A stretch of DNA of 64,000 nucleotides, taken from DASXKD01 sp963734725 (GTDB taxonomy: Bacteria > Actinomycetota > Actinomycetes > Streptosporangiales > Streptosporangiaceae). Each line of letters begins with the position of its first letter. Position 1 is the stretch's first letter. The DNA is taken from contig CAVTIX010000008.1 in NCBI GenBank assembly GCA_963734725.1, positions 1-64,000 on the forward strand. Direction: 5' to 3'. Under the pieces are notes generated by a model, which had not been told where the DNA came from, did not search any database, and was given only the letters and a program-made list of their open reading frames with translations. The position numbers were made by a program, and so were the translations under genes. This document shows, in pieces, positions 1 through 8,881 of this stretch.

Positions 1-96
1 CACTCCTCGGAGCGGTCCGAGGCCGTCCCGACCGGGTCGGAGATTCGGCGCTCGAATGCCCGAGCTGTGGTTCCTGCGGCGAGTCCGTCTAGCTAC

Positions 97-170
97 GCAC
101 AGCCGGGGCCGGGCGCGAGGATTTGAACCTACAACTCCGGTATGAGACGGACGGGCCCCTGCGCCAGAGC
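97..170 (-). other. degenerate tRNA-like sequence (CAU anticodon)
   Basis: On the minus strand a T-loop-like GGTTCAAATCC (119-129) follows a loop TCTCATA (141-147) that would place a CAU anticodon, as in elongator tRNA-Met. The T stem has two mismatches and no 5' acceptor strand pairs with the 3' side, so no complete cloverleaf can be drawn. It may be a decayed tRNA or an attachment-site remnant. Confidence 0.25.
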
Positions 171-253
171 CGAACAACGAGCCTTGGCGTGAGATCGCCA
201 GCGAGTCTCAGCGATAGACGACGCTGGCCGCCAGTATTGCGGCCTGTGGCTCC

Positions 254-460
254 TCAACGCTTCTTGAGGGCGTGCTTCGTGTGACTTGCACGGGCGCCGG
301 ACTTCTTCGCTTCCACGACGTAGCGAGGATCCTCCTTCGCTGCCTTCACCTTCTCGCCGTGGAGCTGAAATGGTCTCGTCTTGACTGCCACGACCTTGCC
401 CTCGGTTCTGCCGTTCGAGGTCTTCCAGGACACCTTGTCCCCTTCGTGCAACTTCGTCAT
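254..460 (-). CDS. DUF2945 (hypervirulence-associated, TUDOR-like) small protein
   Basis: A 68-residue basic protein beginning MTKLHEGDKVSWKTSNG and ending in a Lys-rich tail. The pattern 'GDKVSWKTSNGRTEGKV' is typical of DUF2945, a small beta-barrel family often found beside stress genes in actinobacteria; its biochemical role is unknown. The start at 460 is chosen over an upstream ATG because AAAGGAG lies six bases before it. It lies just downstream of a CsbD-like gene on the same strand, and the two may be co-transcribed. Confidence 0.8.
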   Translation of the reverse strand: MTKLHEGDKVSWKTSNGRTEGKVVAVKTRPFQLHGEKVKAAKEDPRYVVEAKKSGARASHTKHALKKR

Positions 461-571
461 CCTGATCTCCTTTGAGAGACCCGCGCACCGTTCCAAACCA
501 CGGAACCATTCGCAGTCGCGGTCCGCGGCCCCGATCCACGGTGAACGGGGCCCGGACCCAACTGGCAGCGG

Positions 572-763
572 TCAATCTCGGTGAAGCTTGTCCTTGACCG
601 AGTCGACCACCTCCTCGGCCTTGTCCTTGACGTCATCGATCAGGCCTTTGGCCTCGCCCTTGGCGTGTTCGGTCTTGCCTTCACGCTTGAGGCTGTCGTC
701 GCCGGTCACGTTCCCGGCCGTTTCCTTGATGTTGCCCGTGAACTTGTCGCTGGTCTCACCCAT
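572..763 (-). CDS. CsbD-like stress protein
   Basis: A 63-residue, highly charged protein opening MGETSDKFTGNIKETAGNVTG, the usual N-terminus of the CsbD family (small general-stress proteins, first known as a SigB target in Bacillus). The C-terminal half is Lys/Asp/Glu-rich and probably helical. GAGGAGAG precedes the ATG. The gene runs toward the DUF2945 gene with about 110 bases between them. A second CsbD-like gene occurs at 21939-22112. Molecular function of the family is unknown. Confidence 0.85.
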   Translation of the reverse strand: MGETSDKFTGNIKETAGNVTGDDSLKREGKTEHAKGEAKGLIDDVKDKAEEVVDSVKDKLHRD

Positions 764-932
764 CGGAACTCTCCTCGCTGTCGGGTGCCGTGCCTCCTAC
801 CCAGAGGCCGCGCGCCGACACTCGCCCCACGACGAAGTACCCCAAAGGCCGGAAGTAGCCCATGGGTGTCATTGGGTCATCCGACGGTGGGTAAGACGCC
901 GCCGACCACGTCATCCCCAGGAGGCTTCGTCC

Positions 933-1503
933 ATGGATTGCATCCGCCTGTTGACCGCAGATCACAACCGCGTGCGAGGACTGTTCACCCAGTTCGGCCA
1001 AGCTCACGACAGCGACGACACCGCCGCCATGGCCAACGTCGCCACGAAGATCGCGACCGAACTCAGGGTGCACACCGACCATCGAGGAGGACATCTTCTA
1101 CCCGTGGGTCCACGGCCTGTCCGACGAGTTGGCCGAGATCGTCGACGAAGGCATCGAGGAGCACCACGAGGTCAAGGTCCTGCTCGCCGAGATCGCCGCG
1201 CTCGAACCAGGGGACCCGTCCTGGGTCGCCAAGCTCACCGTCGTCATCGAGAACGTCAGCCATCACGCCGAAGAGGAAGAGACCAAGATGTTCCCGAAGG
1301 TCCGGTCGGCGACCTCCGCCGCCGATCGAGACGAAATCGGCACGCAGCTCGACGCGCGCAAGGGACAACTCGGTGCGCCGGTGCTCGCAGACACGATCGA
1401 TCTGACCAACGACGAGCTGCACACACTGGCCACCGCGCAGGCCATCCCCGGCCGCTCCACCATGGACCACGTCGAGCTCGCCGCCACGGTCAACCCGGCA
1501 TAG
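933..1503 (+). pseudogene. hemerythrin HHE-domain protein, split by a frameshift
   Basis: The first part (from ATG 933) reads MDCIRLLTADHNRVRGLFTQF, the first helix of an HHE cation-binding (hemerythrin-like) domain. Near 1077-1080 the frame moves and continues IEEDIFYPWVHGLSDE, then HHAEEEETKMFPKV, which supply the later His/Glu ligands of a di-iron site. Removing one base near 1077 restores a continuous protein of about 190 residues. Such proteins bind O2 or act in oxidative and nitrosative stress. The break may be a sequencing indel, because all expected ligand segments are present on both sides. Confidence 0.75.
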
Positions 1504-1925
1504 GGATGGCCAGCGCGGCGGGCCCTAAGTGGCGGGAGCGGCCGGCTGCCTGTCTAGTGAAGGGTGGTCGGTTCGTTGGTGTGGAACGGCGCGAGCGAGG
1601 TTCCGCTCGCGGCTCCGTCCTCAAGGCGGCCACTGCCTCCTTCAGGTCGCGGCGCGACGTCGGACGAACCCCGACCACCCGTGGACCACAGTCGCGAGGC
1701 GCTAGCGCGAGGAGTCCGAAGCCCGGAAGCAACGATGGGCGCGGCCCTGCTTCTCCCATCGTCCGGGCGACGCCGCCGGCATCGGGGCACGGGCGCGCGG
1801 CCCGACGGCGAGGAGCGTTCCGACAGGATGAGTGCGGCGACCGTCTCGGCATAGGTCTGTATTGGCTCGGGTACGGAGACGCCCGAAGTCGCTCACGGAG
1901 AGCGACGTCAGGGGGAAGGGCTTCC
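1504..1925. other. intergenic stretch, no gene seen
   Basis: About 420 bases of GC-rich sequence between the hemerythrin gene and a microprotein gene. Frames open on both strands give low-complexity Arg/Pro-rich translations without recognisable motifs. No terminator hairpin or RNA gene is evident. Confidence 0.4.
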
Positions 1926-2000
1926 ATGTACATCGGAGTGGGCACTGTCGTACTGATCTTGATCATCATCGTGGTCGTGTTGTTGTTGCGGCGGGCGTAG
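1926..2000 (+). CDS. 24-residue single-helix membrane microprotein, copy 1
   Basis: A 24-residue peptide that begins MYIGVGT, has a solid Ile/Val/Leu core of about 15 residues and ends LLLRRA. A purine-rich GGGGGAAGGG lies just upstream. The composition predicts one transmembrane helix with a cytoplasmic Arg cap. Near-identical peptides occur at 8081-8158 and 16119-16196, which strongly argues for translation. Function is unknown; the neighbours here are hemerythrin and Nramp stress genes. Confidence 0.65.
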   Translation: MYIGVGTVVLILIIIVVVLLLRRA

Positions 2001-2009
2001 TCAACAGCG

Positions 2010-3379
2010 ATGGCGACGACCCGGTCATCCCGCCCACCCGGCAAGAAGCGAGAACGGCCGAGCTCGGTCTGAGGCCGGGCTCGGGTGGTGGGGCAAGTGT
2101 CGGGTCTATGCCAAGGCGCTCGGTCCGGGTCTGATCACTGGCGCCTCTGACGACGATCCGTCCGGGATCGCCACCTATTCGCAGGCGGGCGCCCAGTTCG
2201 GGCTGGGGCTGGTGTGGACCGCTCTCGTCACGTTGCCGCTGATGGCCACCGTCCAGGAGATCTGTGACCGCACGGCCTTGGCCACCGGCAAGAGCCTCGG
2301 CGCTCTGTGCCGACGACGGTTCGAGACCAAAGGCCGCGTCGTCGTGGGTGGCCTGGTGATCGGGCTCATCATCGCCAACACGCTCAACATCACCGCCGAC
2401 CTGCTGGCCATCGGCGCTGGCATGAACCTGCTGCACCTCGGCCCGTCTGGCTGTGGGCGCTGATCGCCGGCGCCGCCATCACCGTCCTCATGCTGTCGGG
2501 CTCGTTCACCACCATCCAACGCGTCTTCAAGATCCTGTGCCTGGCGTTGTTGGCCTATGTGGTCGTCTTGTTCTTCGCCGACGTCGACTGGGCGGCGGTG
2601 ATCACCCACACCCTGATCCCCCACGTCCAGTTCACCAGCGCCTACCTGGCGCTGCTGGTCGCGGTGTTGGGCACCACCATCTCGCCCTACCTGTTCTTCT
2701 GGCAGACCGCCCATCGGGTCGAGGAGCTCCGCGACGAAGACCTCGGCGGCAACAAGGCCGTGCCTCTCAAGGACCGCTCGAACGCCAACGCCAACACCAC
2801 CCAACGAGGGGCCCGATTCGACGTGGCGTCGGGCATGGTCCTGTCCAACGTGGTCATGTTCGCCATCATCGTCGCCACCGCCTCCACCCTCGGCGCGCAC
2901 GGATCCAAGACCATCCAAGGCGCCGCCGAAGCTGCCGCCGCCCTCAAACCGGTGGCCGGGAACCTGTCGTCGACCCTGTTCGCCCTCGGCTTCATCGGCA
3001 GCGGCATGCTCGCCGTCCCGGTCCTGGCCGGCTCCGGTTCGGTGGCGCTGGCCGGCCTGCTCGGTCGGGACTGGGGCTTCGCCAAAGGGCTCGGCCAAGC
3101 TTCCCATGTTCTACGTGCTCGTCGCCATCGGGACCGTCGGGGGTACCGCGCTCAGTCTGATCCATGTCAACCCGATCAAGCTCCTGGTCGTCTCCGCGGT
3201 CATCAATGGGCTGGCCGCCGCGCCGTTCCTGCTGATCGTCATGTTGATCTCCAACGACCACGAGATCATGGGCGACCAGCGCAACCGACGGCTCGCTCGC
3301 ACCCTGGGTTGGTCCACGACTGCCCTCATGACCGTCGGCCGGTCTCGCCCTCATCTACACAACCGTGAACGGGAGCTGA
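2010..3379 (+). pseudogene. Nramp-family divalent metal transporter, multiply frameshifted
   Basis: Fragments in successive frames rebuild an Nramp-type Mn2+/Fe2+ transporter: KALGPGLITGASDDDPSG with the DPSG metal-site motif (about 2113-2166), several transmembrane helices, the second-half SPYLFFWQTAH segment (about 2680-2715), and a C-terminus TVAGLALIYTTVNGS ending in TGA at 3377-3379. Frame changes are needed near 2070, 2445, 3098 and 3335. Each looks like a one-base indel; for example one missing G near 2445 restores LGPVWLWALIAG. The N-terminus (ATG 2010) is tentative. It is either an inactive relic or a gene damaged by consensus errors. Confidence 0.75.
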
Positions 3380-3381
3380 CC

Positions 3382-3807
3382 ATGGCCGAGGACCTCGTCT
3401 GCCTGCGCGCCACCGCCATCGATGTTCGTCCCGGGATACTCAAGCCCATCCAGCTCAAACCGGTCGGTGCGCTCCCGGACTGGCTCTGCCTCCAGAACCG
3501 ACAGATCGAGTTCACGATCCGAGGCTGGTACGAGGTGCTGCTCACCGTCGAATGGGACCCGACCAACACCGACGGCACCCGGTTCGCCCACACTGCCATC
3601 CCTGACCATCACCCTCTCCACAGCGAAGCCATCGACGCAGCCGTGCTCGGAGCCATCAGCGCCGGACGTCAACTCCTACGCGGCAACGCCATCTTCGATC
3701 CCGACGGACCCCACCAGCTCAGTCTCGAGGTCTGGCACAACGCCCCCGAGGCCATCGCCGTGGGCGCCGCCGCCCTCGACGTCCGGGCGCTCAGCGTGCC
3801 CACCTGA
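3382..3807 (+). CDS. conserved-looking hypothetical protein
   Basis: A 141-residue protein starting MAEDLVCLRATAIDVRPG two bases after the Nramp stop, so it is probably translated from the same message. It has no signal peptide or membrane helix. The middle (EFTIRGWYEVLLTVEWDPTN) alternates polar and hydrophobic residues, suggesting a beta-sandwich fold; a jelly-roll of TNF/C1q type is possible but only inferred. I do not recognise a family. Confidence 0.55.
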   Translation: MAEDLVCLRATAIDVRPGILKPIQLKPVGALPDWLCLQNRQIEFTIRGWYEVLLTVEWDPTNTDGTRFAHTAIPDHHPLHSEAIDAAVLGAISAGRQLLRGNAIFDPDGPHQLSLEVWHNAPEAIAVGAAALDVRALSVPT

Positions 3808-3919
3808 ATTCCCAGTGAGCGACACGGTTGCAAGCGAAAGGAGTAGTCAGATGAAGTGGGGTTACACCCTTTCGCTCGCTTGGTAGCTGGGGGGCAGCAC
3901 CTCGGAACCTCAGCGGGTT

Positions 3920-4252
3920 TCAGTCGGTGGCCAAGGGATCGGTCGAGCGACCGAGATAGTCCCTCACGCCGGTGAGGTCCAAGAGCCTGGCCACGATGTC
4001 GCTGCATTGGTCGACACACAGCCGGATGTTTCTGTCCAGCAACTGTTCTCGGGCGCTGAGCAGGGCTGACAGTCCGCTCGAGCCCATGTAGGTGACCCCT
4101 GATAGATCGAGGACCACCACCCGCGTGCCGGGGGCTCCACAAGCGACGATGGCGTCGCGCAGTTCGTCTCGCTCTGGCGAGTCAACCTCGCCCGAGACCC
4201 GCAACAAGCCAGCCACTGGGAAGGGCTGGCCGGCCAAGGCTGTGATCAGCAT
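3920..4252 (-). CDS. STAS-domain anti-sigma factor antagonist
   Basis: A 110-residue single-domain protein. VVVLDLSGVTYMGSSGLSAL (about residues 45-64) is the STAS strand-loop-helix with the Ser (58 or 59) that an RsbW-type kinase phosphorylates in SpoIIAA/RsbV proteins. A GGAGG lies nine bases before the ATG. The likely partners lie within 8 kb: the kinase-like ATPase at 7089-7493 and the SpoIIE phosphatase at 10416-12230. This gives a complete partner-switching set, although no sigma factor is present in the window. Confidence 0.85.
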   Translation of the reverse strand: MLITALAGQPFPVAGLLRVSGEVDSPERDELRDAIVACGAPGTRVVVLDLSGVTYMGSSGLSALLSAREQLLDRNIRLCVDQCSDIVARLLDLTGVRDYLGRSTDPLATD

Positions 4253-4654
4253 CTCTCATACCTCCGGGTTCTGGGGAGTTATGGAAACGAAATCCAGTCG
4301 GTTGTCGACCTCACGAGAAGGTCGCGAGAAATATCTGTCACAAGCTCGGCCCTCGTCAAGTACCTGAACGCCCTCCATCTGGGTAGGGGCAAGGAGTCAG
4401 GTGGTACCCACGGCCCTCGCCCTCCGTCCGGTTGGCTGAGGGCCGTGGCGCGCCCCGGTGGGGCGAGTCATGGGCCCCCGGGCCGCGACGCTCTCACCGG
4501 GTAGAGAAACACGCGCGTCTCCCGCCCGAGTGGTCACCGTCGATCGCATACCTGCCGTTTGTCCCAGCCCGCGGCGACAGGCGGGCGGGAGACGCAACCC
4601 GTCCCGTGACGTCCTGCACCCTCTCGACGGTCCCCGCCGACGGCCCTTCGTCGA
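4253..4654. other. intergenic stretch, no gene seen
   Basis: About 400 bases between the divergently placed 5' end of the STAS gene and the 3' end of the phospholipase D-like gene. It should contain the STAS promoter. Possible frames translate to Arg-rich sequence without motifs, and no RNA structure is apparent. Confidence 0.35.
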
Positions 4655-6307
4655 TCAGAACCGAGCGGATCGTCTGAGGTCGCGTGGACGGCCGTCTGGG
4701 TCGACGGCGAGCCGGGACAGCCGTCGGCTCCACCAGGAGGCCCAAACCGACACTGGTTTCGGGCGATGTCGACGAACTCGGCCGCTCGGACGTGGACCGT
4801 TCTGGCCGTCGTCGTGCCAGGCGTCGAGCACCTCGGCACTCCGCATCCACAGCTCGAAGCCGCGATCAGGATCCAGGAGCTCCGCGATGGACGGATCGGA
4901 ACCCAGGTGTTCGCGCCACAGGGCAAGGCGAAGGTTCCGCGGCAACACTCGCGCTCCGTCGCCGAGGCCACCCGGATCAAGGGGATGGCGTGCGTCGTGG
5001 TCTGGGTCCAGTACTGCCAACGCGATCTCCGAGTCGTGCGTCCAGGAGCGTCGGTTCAGGTTGTCGGACCCGACTGACATCCAGACATCGTCGATGATGC
5101 AGAGCTTTCCGTGCACGTAGATCGGGAGGCCAACCTCATTTTCCAAATCGTAGAAGGCCACGCGCTCGCCACTGACCTCGTGGAGCAAGGCGAGCGCCTC
5201 TTCTTGCCCGATGCGGTTCAGCGGTCCCGAGAAGGTGGCGTCACGATCGGGGTATCTCGGGACTACTGCGATGAGGCGTAGTTCTGGTGAGCGCCGGAGC
5301 GCGTCGGCGAAGAGCGAGGCCACGTCTGTCGACCAGAAATATTGGTCCTCGATGTAGATCAGGGAGCGGGCGTTCGCGAGCGCCTTGGTGTAGGCGCGGG
5401 CGATGCTGCGTTCACCGCGCGGAGCGAATGGAAATGCCGGTCGCTTGGCCGGATATGTCCGCAGCACCTGCACAGCCACACTCCCGACCACAGGTGGATT
5501 CGGACGTTCGGCCGACGTCGGAATGGCTGGTTCGCCCCTGCACGAGCATGCTGTGTCTGGTTGGTCCGTTCGAGCCTTCTCCCGAGACTTGCCGGCGAAT
5601 CGCCGGAGTAGCGCTCGACCAGGCCGGTTCTCGGCGGGGGTCGGATCCTGCCACCGCTCCCGGAAGGTCTCTCCGAGATCGCCGATCGCCGGCCCGCGGA
5701 CCTCCAGCTGGACGTCGTGCCACGCCGGCCGCGCCCCATAGCGCCGATCCAGCTTGATGGTCTGAGGATCACCCTCGTGGCGCTCGTCGTCAGCCCGGCC
5801 GTGACACAGGTCGATGCCTCCGACGAATGCTGCATCGTCCATGTCACTGTCGCTTCGCCGGATGACGACCAACTTCTGATGATGTGACCCAAAGCGCCGC
5901 ACCCGCTCATCGGCCACCACCACGCCCCCTGCTTCGTTCACAACCTGGGCGATGTGGCGGTTCTCCTGTTCGGAATAGCCCTCCTCATCGGGGTGGGACC
6001 GCCACACCAACCCTCGTACCGTCGCCCCGCGGCGCGCCGCGGCGGCGAGCAATGGGCCCACCTCAGTGCCGGGGCCGTTCAAGCGTTGCCCCGCGTCGCC
6101 ACGCCAGTCGAGAAACCACACCTGATCACCAGGACCGACAGATGTGAGCTCGTCGTGTAGCCGAGCGAAATAGTTGGCCCCATGGATCAGAGGCTTGACC
6201 GAGTTCCCCTCAGTCCAGCCCGCATCGTCGCCGCGGCGACGATCGATGTTCGTCGCATCGTTGCCGCGCTCCTCCGCGCTGAGAAACCACCGCTCGACGG
6301 TCGACAT
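4655..6307 (-). CDS. phospholipase D-family protein with two HKD motifs
   Basis: A protein of about 549 residues from the ATG at 6307. The first HKD motif reads GSHHQKLVVIRRSD (about residues 141-154) and the second YVHGKLCIIDDVWMSVGSDN (about 396-415), followed by NLNRRS. These give the paired His-Lys catalytic sites of the PLD superfamily, which hydrolyse or transfer phosphatidyl groups. No signal peptide is visible, so it probably acts at the inner face of the membrane. The upstream frame stays open to 6538, but the homologous region starts near 6307. The ribosome binding site is weak. Confidence 0.85.
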   Translation of the reverse strand: MSTVERWFLSAEERGNDATNIDRRRGDDAGWTEGNSVKPLIHGANYFARLHDELTSVGPGDQVWFLDWRGDAGQRLNGPGTEVGPLLAAAARRGATVRGLVWRSHPDEEGYSEQENRHIAQVVNEAGGVVVADERVRRFGSHHQKLVVIRRSDSDMDDAAFVGGIDLCHGRADDERHEGDPQTIKLDRRYGARPAWHDVQLEVRGPAIGDLGETFRERWQDPTPAENRPGRALLRRFAGKSREKARTDQPDTACSCRGEPAIPTSAERPNPPVVGSVAVQVLRTYPAKRPAFPFAPRGERSIARAYTKALANARSLIYIEDQYFWSTDVASLFADALRRSPELRLIAVVPRYPDRDATFSGPLNRIGQEEALALLHEVSGERVAFYDLENEVGLPIYVHGKLCIIDDVWMSVGSDNLNRRSWTHDSEIALAVLDPDHDARHPLDPGGLGDGARVLPRNLRLALWREHLGSDPSIAELLDPDRGFELWMRSAEVLDAWHDDGQNGPRPSGRVRRHRPKPVSVWASWWSRRLSRLAVDPDGRPRDLRRSARF

Positions 6308-6582
6308 CGCAGCCAAAGTAGTTTCAAGCCAGCACTCGTAGGGGTTTGGGGGGGCGGGCTGTGTGAGCGCGCCGCAGCCCAGCGCGAGGAGTTCGGGACG
6401 GCCGGCCCGAGACCGCCAGCTGGCCGCCGGAGACCGGGCGAGGGCCGCGACGAATGAACGCCAGTCGCGACGGATCGCCTTTCGCCAGCACCTCACCCCC
6501 ACTCGCCTTCGACACCTATTGACGATCCGACGCGCCAAGAGTTATCTGGCGGTCAACGTCAAATCGACCCTGGGAGCGGTGG

Positions 6583-6870
6583 ATGATGACGAGACCGACG
6601 CCACACGTACTGACGGTTGACATCAGCGACGAACTCGACAGACTTCTATGGCTCATCTTCGTCAACACCGAGGTGGGGTACGAGCGGCAGCTGGTTGTCC
6701 GACGCTTGCGCTCAATGATCGATCGGGGCGCTACACCGGATCCGACTGACGTCGACAAGTACTTGCGCAGCCGAATCATTCCCGTCTCGATGGTGCGCCA
6801 GATCGTGAGGATCTACCAGAACCTGCTCAACGGCCGAGTGGTGCTCGACTACGCCGGCCAGCCGATCTGA
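6583..6870 (+). CDS. hypothetical protein
   Basis: A 95-residue acidic-to-neutral protein starting with tandem ATGs (MMTRPTPHVLTVDISDELDR) after a GGGAGCGG sequence. It appears all-helical with no membrane segment; the C-terminal half has a regular heptad-like spacing (VRQIVRIYQNLLNGRVVL). It is divergent from the PLD-like gene. I do not recognise a family. Confidence 0.5.
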   Translation: MMTRPTPHVLTVDISDELDRLLWLIFVNTEVGYERQLVVRRLRSMIDRGATPDPTDVDKYLRSRIIPVSMVRQIVRIYQNLLNGRVVLDYAGQPI

Positions 6871-7088
6871 TTGAGCGACAGTCCAACGGCAGTCTTGATG
6901 TCGTGGTCGTCCGCTCGTCCCGCGCGACGGGAGGGAAGCACGGCGCCGGCTGAGGAGTGGGGCCGCGACTCATACCTGCAGGTATCAGCGCCGTCTGGCT
7001 ACGTGTTTGTGGGGGCCATGACCGACAGTGGGACCCGGGCGCGGACCTAGGTTGCCCAGATGGTCACTCCTCGCGCCGGCGATATTCC

Positions 7089-7493
7089 TCAGCACCCGAA
7101 CTCGGCCCATACCGATTTGCCGCCACCGATTCCGTTATCGACGCCCCATCCCAGAGACACCTGGTCGACAATGAGCAAACCGCGGCCTGAAGGCTCTTGG
7201 AGGGTGGGTGCCAAGAGATTTGGCCAGCCCGGGCCGTCGTCGTTGACCTCGAGTCGAACCCGATCGTCGAGGCGGACGAGCCGCAGCGCGACGTAGCTGT
7301 CAGCGTGTTCGATCGCATTTGTCACCAGCTCGCTACCTGCCAGTTCGGCGTTGAGCGCGACTTCCTCGCCGCATCCCTCCGTGAGGACTGCATCGAGGAT
7401 GGCGAGTCGAGCCGCCTTCACGCTCGAATAGCTGACCGCCACAGGGCGTCGCAGCAACTCTCGATAACGGCCAGCGCGACCGTCGGATCCCAT
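7089..7493 (-). CDS. RsbW-like ATP-binding anti-sigma kinase
   Basis: A 134-residue HATPase_c_2 domain. The N box reads ELVTNAIEHADSYVAL, the G1 box VNDDGPGWPN and the G2 box GRGLLIVDQVS, which together form the Bergerat ATP site of RsbW/SpoIIAB-type kinases. Such proteins bind a sigma factor or phosphorylate a STAS antagonist. The ATG at 7493 follows GGGAGGG by about 11 bases; an in-frame GTG at 7520 lacks a ribosome binding site. STAS candidates lie at 3920-4252 and 8239-8670. Confidence 0.8.
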   Translation of the reverse strand: MGSDGRAGRYRELLRRPVAVSYSSVKAARLAILDAVLTEGCGEEVALNAELAGSELVTNAIEHADSYVALRLVRLDDRVRLEVNDDGPGWPNLLAPTLQEPSGRGLLIVDQVSLGWGVDNGIGGGKSVWAEFGC

Positions 7494-7531
7494 CTGTCGC
7501 CTATACCCTCCCGTTCCCACATCAGAAGGGC

Positions 7532-7660
7532 CTATTTGCCGAGAACGCCGGACGCGATCACCGATCCTTGGGCCGCCCCAGTCAGTGCTTCGCCGACCCA
7601 GTAGGTCATGGCGTTGGGTGCGAGATCGAGATCCCCTGCATGCAGCCCAGCGCTGAACTT
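7532..7660 (-). pseudogene. possible 3' remnant of an unidentified gene
   Basis: The minus-strand frame ending at 7532 reads LDLAPNAMTYWVGEALTGAA and then VIASGVLGK before the stop, unlike the Arg/Ser-rich noise upstream of it. It looks like the last 40 or so residues of a protein whose 5' part was lost near 7690, where the adjacent LLM remnant begins. Confidence 0.25.
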
Positions 7661-7692
7661 CGGTCCATGTTCATCAGGGCAGGTGGCGCCCG

Positions 7693-8021
7693 CAAGCCGG
7701 CTGCAACGGCTTGAAGGTCTGCTTCGGCGCGGATGAGAAGGCGTGCGTGAAACTGGCCTATGAAACCTGGCCCAACGAAGCCGTGGCCGGAGAGCTGGCC
7801 CATGAGCTGCCCACTCCATCTCACTTCGAGCAAGCCATCGAACTCGTGACACCGGAGATGGGGGCGGAGTCGGTGACCTGCGGTGACGATCCTGAGCGCT
7901 TCGTCGAGGTGATCAAGCCCTTCGAGGCCGCGGCTACGACCGGCTGTACATCCAGCAGATCGGACCTGACCAGGACGGGTTCCTCGACTTCTTCGGTCGC
8001 TCCGTCCGGCCCCGTCTCTAG
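7693..8021 (+). pseudogene. C-terminal remnant of an F420-dependent LLM-class oxidoreductase
   Basis: The frame reads LKVCFGADEKACVKLAYETW and then PTPSHFEQAIELVTPEMGAE, which matches the last third of the glucose-6-phosphate-dehydrogenase-like LLM flavoenzymes. Near 7930 the frame shifts (one G appears missing) and continues GYDRLYIQQIGPDQDGFLDF, stopping with TAG at 8019-8021. The N-terminal two thirds of the TIM barrel are absent, so this is a relic. Confidence 0.7.
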
Positions 8022-8080
8022 CTCGAACCGCCATGTCCCTCGTTGGTCTCGCCGGATCGCGCGGGGGTATGTGAGCTGCC

Positions 8081-8158
8081 ATGTACATAGGCGTCGGCAC
8101 CATCGTCATCATCCTGATCATCGTGATCATCGTGTTGTTGCTGAGGGGTCGCGCCTGA
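8081..8158 (+). CDS. 25-residue single-helix membrane microprotein, copy 2
   Basis: Begins MYIGVGTIVII and ends LLLRGRA, with one uninterrupted hydrophobic helix between. The first 20 bases match copy 3 at 16119 except for one position. No strong ribosome binding site is seen. It lies between the LLM remnant and the second STAS gene. Conservation of all 25 positions in type across three loci is the main evidence. Confidence 0.6.
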   Translation: MYIGVGTIVIILIIVIIVLLLRGRA

Positions 8159-8238
8159 TCGCTCTCTGGCGCGGAGACGGCACATCCGGGGGCGATGCAT
8201 CCGCGCCGTCACCGCGTCATATCGAGAAGAGGTGGCCG

Positions 8239-8670
8239 ATGGGGCCATATGAAGCACCGGGGCACGGTCGCGAGTGGGCGGTCGACTCGTTCTCGGCTCG
8301 GCACCGGACCGACGGCGACGGTTGCGCGGTCGAGGTGCTCCTGGCCGGAGAAATCGACGCGATGACATGTCCTGCCGTTTGGGAGCAGCTCGAAGCGATC
8401 CTCGACGGCCACGATCGCGACCATCTGATACTGGACCTCGAGCCCGTCACCTTCTTCGACTCGACCGGCATCCGGTTGCTGGTTCAACTCATGCATCGGT
8501 GCAGCCCGCCAGACGGAGCGCTGCTGTTGCGAAACGTGCCGCCGCCGGTCGAACGTCTGCTGGAGACGACCGGTCTCGTTCACCGACTCGACATCGAGTG
8601 TTGGACATCGTCAAGGTCGTCTGTACGAGCCGGCTCCGCCGACGGGAGTGAGATCCGTCGATGCTCGTGA
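8239..8670 (+). CDS. STAS-domain anti-sigma factor antagonist
   Basis: A 143-residue protein with a STAS core: VLLAGEIDAMTCPAVWEQLE, LILDLEPVTFFDSTGIRLLV (phosphorylatable Ser in DSTG) and LLRNVPPPVERLLETTG. AGAAGAGG lies eight bases upstream of the ATG. The last 25 residues after LDIECW are Ser/Arg-rich and unlike the family. It is a second candidate substrate for the kinase at 7089 and the phosphatase at 10416, so two antagonists may feed one switch. Confidence 0.8.
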   Translation: MGPYEAPGHGREWAVDSFSARHRTDGDGCAVEVLLAGEIDAMTCPAVWEQLEAILDGHDRDHLILDLEPVTFFDSTGIRLLVQLMHRCSPPDGALLLRNVPPPVERLLETTGLVHRLDIECWTSSRSSVRAGSADGSEIRRCS

Positions 8671-8881
8671 AGGCCCGAGGCTCTCTCACCACCCGAGGAA
8701 CCCACGGCGAGTTGATCTAGCAACCGCGTGACCACGCCGCTGATGGGCGCGGTGTCGACGTAGGGGCAAGGTGGCGCTGGGGCTGAGGCGGTGCAGGGGA
8801 GGCAACGAATCAACCGTCGGGCTCGAGGACGCGCCGCTGCGTGCCGGGTGGCGGGCCCGCACGCCTACAGGAGCGGAGTGA

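Noticed and set aside
588..2000. A 470-codon open frame across the hemerythrin region
   Set aside because: It only gives sensible protein from 933 to about 1077 and at the microprotein end; the rest is Arg/Pro-rich shadow of the true frames.
2175..3107. Long minus-strand frame opposite the Nramp gene
   Set aside because: It is a GC-driven antisense shadow; the plus strand carries the recognisable transporter sequence in pieces.
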